DNA of 64,000 nucleotides, from positions 38,195,213-38,259,212 of the forward strand of contig OX467084.1 of assembly GCA_950106755.1 (NCBI GenBank). Reading direction: 5' to 3'. The translations under genes and the position numbers were made by a program. The notes under the pieces were generated by a model, which saw only the letters and a program-made list of their open reading frames with translations, ran no database searches and was not told the origin of the DNA. Origin of the DNA: Climacium dendroides. Taxonomy: Eukaryota > Streptophyta > Bryopsida > Hypnales > Climaciaceae. Of the stretch, positions 59,400 through 64,000 are shown in pieces. Numbering within the stretch: the first letter of the stretch is position 1; each line of letters starts with the position of its first letter.

Positions 59400-60455
59400 T
59401 TTGTCTTTCAATTTGTCTTGAAAAATATTTTCAGGAAGTTTTTAATTGTTTTGATTTTAAACTATTTAAAAATAATAATGGACAATTTCCATTGATAAGG
59501 GAAACAGTACATTGAACAAGGGACATGTTCCCGGCGAATTTATTTATTTATTTTTCAAATAAAGCGAGACAGCTACCGACCAGCACAGCAAAGCGAAAAC
59601 ACTATTTCGGACCTCCCCAGAATTCAGTTTCAGTTCTTAAATGGGCATTGATGAACCTCCCATGTTACGATGAGTTTGAAAAGAGTTCGAGGTGCTTTGA
59701 GCGGACGTAGAGCGGCATGCGTGGGTTACGCTCAGTAAGAGTTCTTGTCACAACAATGTAAAAAGCCTTTATTAAAAGACTTGATTGCCGCGTTTCAGAA
59801 ATATGAGAGATTGAACAAATACCCCCATTCATCTTCGTGTCAAATGGTAAACTGGGTGGATTTCGGGTTTCAGAACAATGCTTTAGAAGCAGGCCACAAT
59901 CTGCAGTTCCAAGCTTTGGAGAGGCCGCAACAGTTCCAAATTCTAAAATATTTTACGAAGTCAAAAGGTATAACTAAAAGGTGCAGCTTGCAATGACCTA
60001 GTGCAAAAATAAAGATAGAGTAAATGAGGAACATCCTTCCCATATCCTCGCAAGTTCCGAAATGAATTGTTGTTGCGAAGAGAAGTGCTGCTGAGCCGGA
60101 CAACTGAAATTCCAGTACCATTCATAACACAGTTTCACAATGCTGCATACGAGAGCCACCCGCAGCGACATTAGACGATATTACAGGAAAGGTTTTTCAA
60201 GCATCATCCAAACCATGAGCAGGAGAGATTTTAGGACACAAATGAAATCCACCACTCACGCCGGCAAACTCCACAAAACGTAACACAGATTACACATTCA
60301 ACGGTGACCCAAGAGCACTTCATCACATTGACAGGCATACCGACATCTATCAATCTACAAAGATCCGTATCAGCGACAATGTCAGAAACATTAAATAAAT
60401 GAATAAAGAGACCATTCATGTCAAAGACGTCCCAAGGGTCAGGACAATTGCACGA
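59400..60455. other. Spacer downstream of gene B
   Basis: Normal-complexity, moderately GC DNA from about 59520. Short frames at 59525-59710, 59745-59996 and 60231-60458 show no recognised domain. No clear terminal repeats. Confidence 0.35.
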
Positions 60456-60459
60456 CATG

Positions 60460-61089
60460 GAGGTTGCGGCGAATCATAGTCAACTTTTTATTCAGGTTTA
60501 CAAAATCCAAGTATCCAAGAAACACGTTTCAGAGAACTCAGTACCGAGAGCTCACACCGGTGTTCGGCAGCCCGCGTCATACAAAGACCACGACGGGACC
60601 ATCCGAAAACACCTTGCGACCAGACCATGAGAGCCAAACACATATTAAGCTCCATACAAAAGAGAGTATCAGAGTACCACGGGTGGTTATCCTACTTCAG
60701 GAACAGTGAAGGACGAGCCCTGCTCTGTACTGCAGAAGAGCACATTCAATCAAAACAAGAACAAGAAACGGTAACAAAGAACAGCAATAAAGCGGCGCCA
60801 CTGTCGCGGCCTGCAGGCGGGTCTTCCTCTTCGCAGAAAAAGCCTCCGATCCAAGCGGCAGCTCCAATAAACGGTCAAATCTCGAGTGGCTTTTTTTTCA
60901 GTGAACAGTTGCATCTCTCCCGGCCCGAACAGTATCATCATCCCTTCAGTGTCTTCCCCTTCAGCAACCCCCTTGTAGTACATCGTTTCACCAAACCCGA
61001 CACCCAGGCTTCCGGCCACAAGCACCTTCCGCCCGAGTCCCGGCGTGCATTCCAAACCACCAGAGGCTCAACCACCTTCAGCGGCTCCA
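60460..61089 (-). other. Long 3' UTR of gene B, nearly identical to that of gene A
   Basis: Homologous to 24741-25385 in inverted orientation. From the stop codon back to about 60627 it is almost base-for-base the same. Nearer the end (60460-60620) several substitutions and a short mismatch block appear, and similarity stops just past the polyadenylation signal. Long plus-strand frames across this region (for example from 60627) are antisense artefacts. Confidence 0.8.
60487..60492 (-). terminator. Polyadenylation signal AATAAA of gene B
   Basis: TTTATT on the plus strand is AATAAA on the coding strand, at the position equivalent to the signal of gene A, about 600 bp after the stop. Confidence 0.6.
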
Positions 61090-61575
61090 TCAGTACTCGC
61101 TCTGACGGTCGTTCCTCCAGCTGCCCGAGCCGGAGCCTCCACGACCACCTCCTCCGTAGCCACCTCCTCCACGGCCTCCGCCGTATCCTCCGCCACCCCC
61201 GCTCTCGCGATCGTACGATCGGCCGCCGCCGCCGTATCCACCACCACCTCCGCCATAGCCACCACCGCCTCCGCTTCCACCACGGTAGCCGCCGCCGCCG
61301 CCACCACCACCGCCGCCTCCTCCACGAGACTGCGCCTGGTTCACCGTGATGTTGCGCCCGTCGAGCTCCTTGCCGTTCATCTCCCGGATGGCTTCGTTCA
61401 TGGCGGCCTCTTCAGCGAACGTCACGAACCCGAAGCCGCGAGACCGTCCAGTCTCCCGGTCGTTGATCACCTTGCTCTGCACGACCTCGCCGAAAGGCCG
61501 GAAGGCATCCTCCAAGCGGCCGTCGGTGGTGGCCCAAGCCAACCCTCCGACAAAGCACCTGAATTCTTCTCCCAT
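61090..61575 (-). CDS. Glycine-rich RNA-binding protein (one RRM + Gly-rich tail), gene B
   Basis: A 161-residue paralogue of gene A with the same plan: RNP2 CFVGGL at 7-12, RNP1 RGFGFVTF at 46-53, [11 protein letters not shown] at 74-84, then a Gly/Tyr-rich tail (85-161) with RSYDRESG and the same [10 protein letters not shown] end. The tail is eight residues shorter than in A. In the first 84 residues I count seven substitutions (S17T, V37I, T38N, D41E, D55E, T57A, K64R, written A to B), all mild, against about 27 synonymous changes; this suggests both genes are under selection. The start has A at -3 and G at +4; twelve further in-frame codons upstream are unlikely to be used. No intron interrupts the frame. 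Role by family: RNA chaperone, splicing or stability regulator in nucleus and cytoplasm. Confidence 0.95.
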   Translation of the reverse strand: MGEEFRCFVGGLAWATTDGRLEDAFRPFGEVVQSKVINDRETGRSRGFGFVTFAEEAAMNEAIREMNGKELDGRNITVNQAQSRGGGGGGGGGGGGYRGGSGGGGGYGGGGGGYGGGGRSYDRESGGGGGYGGGRGGGGYGGGGRGGSGSGSWRNDRQSEY

Positions 61576-61770
61576 GATAAAGAGAAAGAACTCGAGAAAC
61601 CAAGTAACCAAGTAAAGTAACCCTGAGGTGCCGGGGGGGAATCCCTGAGCAACCTCACAAGAGCAGCGAGGAGGAACCGGAACGGAGGAGGGGGAGCACT
61701 GAATGAAACCCGAACAACAACGAGTTTATGAGGGAAGCGGCCCACAAACCCTAACGGCAGGCGACTTCGG
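61576..61770 (-). promoter_or_regulatory. Gene B promoter: telo-box + site II motif
   Basis: On the coding strand TTAGGGTTT (telo-box, complement AAACCCTAA at 61746-61754) is followed at once by TGGGCC (site II, 61739-61744) and then TTCCCTCATAA, about 160 bp before the start codon. Telo-box next to site II is a well-known combination in plant ribosomal-protein and cell-growth genes. Gene A shares the site II word and TTTCCCTCATAA, but I saw no telo-box there. Confidence 0.6.
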
Positions 61771-61852
61771 GTTAGAGCCACTTTCCCGGTCGGAGGAGTG
61801 GGCGACCGCTGGTCGTGGACTCGGACTTGTCTGACGCGGCAGGCGGATCCCG

Positions 61853-61880
61853 GCCCTCAGATGAGATCTAATCTGAGGGC
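61853..61880. repeat. Short palindrome GCCCTCAGAT...ATCTGAGGGC
   Basis: Ten-base perfect arms with an 8-base centre (GAGATCTA), about 280 bp upstream of the gene B start. It could be a protein-binding dyad or chance. Confidence 0.5.
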
Positions 61881-62168
61881 AAGATATTTCCTGGTGCGGT
61901 GTAGATGAAAGGAATAGTGGGGGGACCGAACGTAGATGCTTCTGGGAAGTGGGATACAGAGACGCTAGTCACAGAGGGGCCCCTATTGGCCCTGCTGGGG
62001 CTTTCGGGGTCTGCCGGAATGCAGGCATGAGTAGTCCCATAGCTGAGATATTCGGTGCATGGGGGAAAGGGCTACTGTACTTCCCCCAGGAGACCATACG
62101 TATATACGCTGTACAAAGCTCCTGGAAAGCATGAGTGGCAGGGGAAAGTGTCGCCACAACCAAAATAT

Positions 62169-62388
62169 CAGTGAAAAAGTGACAGTGAAAAAGTGGCAGT
62201 GAGAAAGTGGCAGTAAAAAAGTGGCAGTGGAAAAGTGGCAGTGAAAAAGTGGCAGTGAAAAAGTGGCAGTGAAAAAAGTGGCAGTGAAAAAGTGGCAGTG
62301 AAAAAGTGACAGTGAAAAAGTGGCAGTGAAAAAGTGACAGTGAAAAAGTGACAGTGAAAAAGTGACAGTGAAAAAGTGACAATGACAG
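62169..62388. repeat. 15-bp tandem array (GTGGCAGTGAAAAA)
   Basis: About fifteen units of CAGTGAAAAAGTGG or CAGTGAAAAAGTGA, with one extra-A unit near 62274. The minus strand reads Phe-His-Cys repeats in one frame only because the unit is a multiple of three. Confidence 0.95.
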
Positions 62389-62417
62389 ACTTTCTAGTGG
62401 GCCACGGTGAAAAAGAA

Positions 62418-63330
62418 AAAGTAATTTTCTAATTTTCTTACTCATACCATAGGTTCAAACCCCACAAAACAAGCCCATGTACCTCTTTGTTGAAAGTGTT
62501 CTCATGGTGACAAGAAAGGTGACCTAAAGATGCACAGTCTAGGAGATATCACTGTAATAAACAAAACAAAACAAAACCAACCTAATTTAATGGATGGAAT
62601 AGTGTACCCTAGCCATAGTCAAAAGCCAAATAAAGTTAATTTTCTAATTTTCTTACTCATGAAAACTTCAAAATTTCAAAAAAATTCACTTCGTAGGTCC
62701 AAATGCCATGAAACAAAGCCCATACATCCCTTCTCACTAAGAATTTTCTGATGGTACTAATAACACAAACAAGAGATGCATGGACGAGGAGAGCTCAATG
62801 TAATAAACAAAGCAAACAAACAAACAAAAATTTAATGGATGGACTAGTATGTCCTATGTTGTCTCCACATTAAAAGTAAAAGTAAAAGTAATTTCCTAAT
62901 TTTCTAATTCCTGAAAACTTTGAAAAACAACAACTTTCACACCGTAGGTTCAAACTCCAATACACCAAGTCCATGCCCCTCTTCTTGTCAAGGGCTTTCC
63001 AGTGGTACCAAGAACATGACTAGGGGATGTACAATCTAAGAGATCTCAACGTGACAAATAGAACAAACAAACAACCTAACTTAAGGTATGGACTAATTTG
63101 CCTTGCATTGTTGCCACAATCTAAAGAGAAGTGAAAGTAATTTTCAATTTAAAAAGAAACAAAAACTCAAAACTCAATATCTTTCATATCATAGGTCCAA
63201 CTACCACCAAACAAAGCCTGTGCACCCCATCCTCACTGAGGGCTTTTCGATGGTACCAAGAATGTGACCGGGGGACATACAGTCTACAAGATCTCACCAA
63301 TAAACAACCTAATTTAATGGATGGATATGA
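62418..63330. repeat. ~245-bp tandem repeat, four diverged units
   Basis: Four units start near 62421, 62635, 62889 and 63136 (spacings 214, 254, 247). Each has GTAATTTTCTAATTTTCTTA, then a CGTAGGTTCAAACTCC-like word, then AAGCCCATGCACC, then GGCTTTCC-ATGGTACCAAGAA, then GATGCACAGTCTAGGAGAT, then CCTAATTTAATGGATGGA. The TAGGTTCAAA-CC word resembles a tRNA box B, but no box A is paired with it. Confidence 0.85.
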
Positions 63331-64000
63331 CTTTGTAGTTGTAGGCATCTTTACCTATTGCACATAAAATTACATAAATCCCTTACCCTCTCAATCCCTA
63401 AGAGCATCACCATCTCCACTTCCAATATGGACAGGGGAGGAGAAGATAGGACGACAAAGGCAACGGCCAAACTCTATGACACCCCTTATTGTAGCAATGG
63501 ATTTGGATCTGGACATAACAAATTTGCACTCTTGTACCTCAACTTCATGATGGTAGGAAAGTTTTCACTAAATTTGGAGTTGTTTGAATTTTATCCACTA
63601 ACCTATATTTTATAGTTGAGTGGTATTTTACTATTCAGATAGGACACGATCAAGAAGTGTGGAAGGGTATATATAAAGGCAAGCAAAACAACCTTATAGC
63701 TAGTTGCACTAAATTGTAATACAACAAAAAATTTGGGTTTGAGATTGTTCACGACGTAGGTAGAAGCTTATTTAAAGTAGTAACTAGTCTCTACTAGCTA
63801 CAGATTGGGTCAAGTCCTAGCCTACATTGTAGAAGCCCCCTATTTACTAGGCGCACCACCTTAGTTGAGCTTGTTAAATTGATAATGCTACAGGATTCAG
63901 TCACCCTATAGCATTGATGCTCTTAGAGCATTGACACTATTGCTTAAGCAACTAGGCTTGATAATGAAAGTGTGGGAGGGTACAAAATCTTTAACTAATT
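63331..64000. other. Intergenic DNA, nothing supportable
   Basis: An 85-codon frame (63358-63615) has no recognised motif. No RNA gene or element ends seen before the window edge. Confidence 0.4.

Noticed and set aside
60627..61620. Plus-strand open frames of 191-240 codons over gene B
   Set aside because: Antisense to the RRM gene and its 3' UTR; similar antisense frames in A follow only from the shared sequence, and codon use is that of the complement.
61969..62445. 158-codon minus-strand frame rich in Phe-His-Cys repeats
   Set aside because: A translation of the 15-bp array only; no start context or domain.
62440..63200. Repeated TAGGTTCAAACCC words considered as tRNA genes
   Set aside because: Only a box B-like word is present; there is no box A at the right spacing and no cloverleaf can be drawn.

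Overview
This looks like nuclear DNA of a land plant. It is mostly very AT-rich intergenic sequence packed with non-autonomous transposable elements and tandem repeats, and only two protein-coding genes are convincingly intact. Both encode short plant glycine-rich RNA-binding proteins (one RRM plus a Gly/Tyr-rich tail). Their promoters carry site II (TGGGCC) motifs, and one also has a telo-box, a pairing typical of plant translation and RNA-binding genes. The species cannot be fixed from the window. No rRNA, tRNA, CRISPR or prokaryotic operon structure was seen.

Layout. 0-8 kb: AT-rich degenerate tandem repeats, a tRNA-like SINE candidate near 2 kb, and a strand-asymmetric block rich in CAATTG/GTCAATT-type words (5.6-7.9 kb). 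8.7-9.6 kb: a decayed hAT-type transposase on the minus strand. 11.6-19.9 kb: a cluster of four CACTA-type non-autonomous elements, each with a visible 3-bp target duplication (CAA, ATG, GAC, ATT). Two of them (2.3 and 1.9 kb) are relatives that share a 38-bp palindromic tandem array, a purine-rich repeat and telomere-like palindromes. 20-21 kb and 37.5-38.4 kb: two direct copies of a ~0.95-kb repeat. 24.2-25.4 kb: RNA-binding gene A, plus strand. 30-32.3 kb: a composite fold-back element, two small inverted-repeat elements and a 16-copy ~36-bp minisatellite. 34.7-38.4 kb: more small inverted-repeat elements. 42-57.9 kb: a family of ~0.6-1.05-kb elements ending in TTAA-CCCCTAAAGGAC; one is interrupted by a 577-bp hAT-like insertion flanked by an 8-bp duplication. 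60.5-61.8 kb: RNA-binding gene B, minus strand. 62.1-63.3 kb: a 15-bp and a ~245-bp tandem array.

Genes A and B are convergent paralogues about 35 kb apart. Their RRM-coding segments differ at roughly one base in seven, mostly synonymously. In contrast, the last ~75 bp of coding sequence and about 460 bp of 3' UTR are almost identical. This reversal of the usual pattern suggests a gene-conversion tract or a strongly constrained 3' UTR, and it is the most interesting signal here. I found no convincing new multi-gene system.
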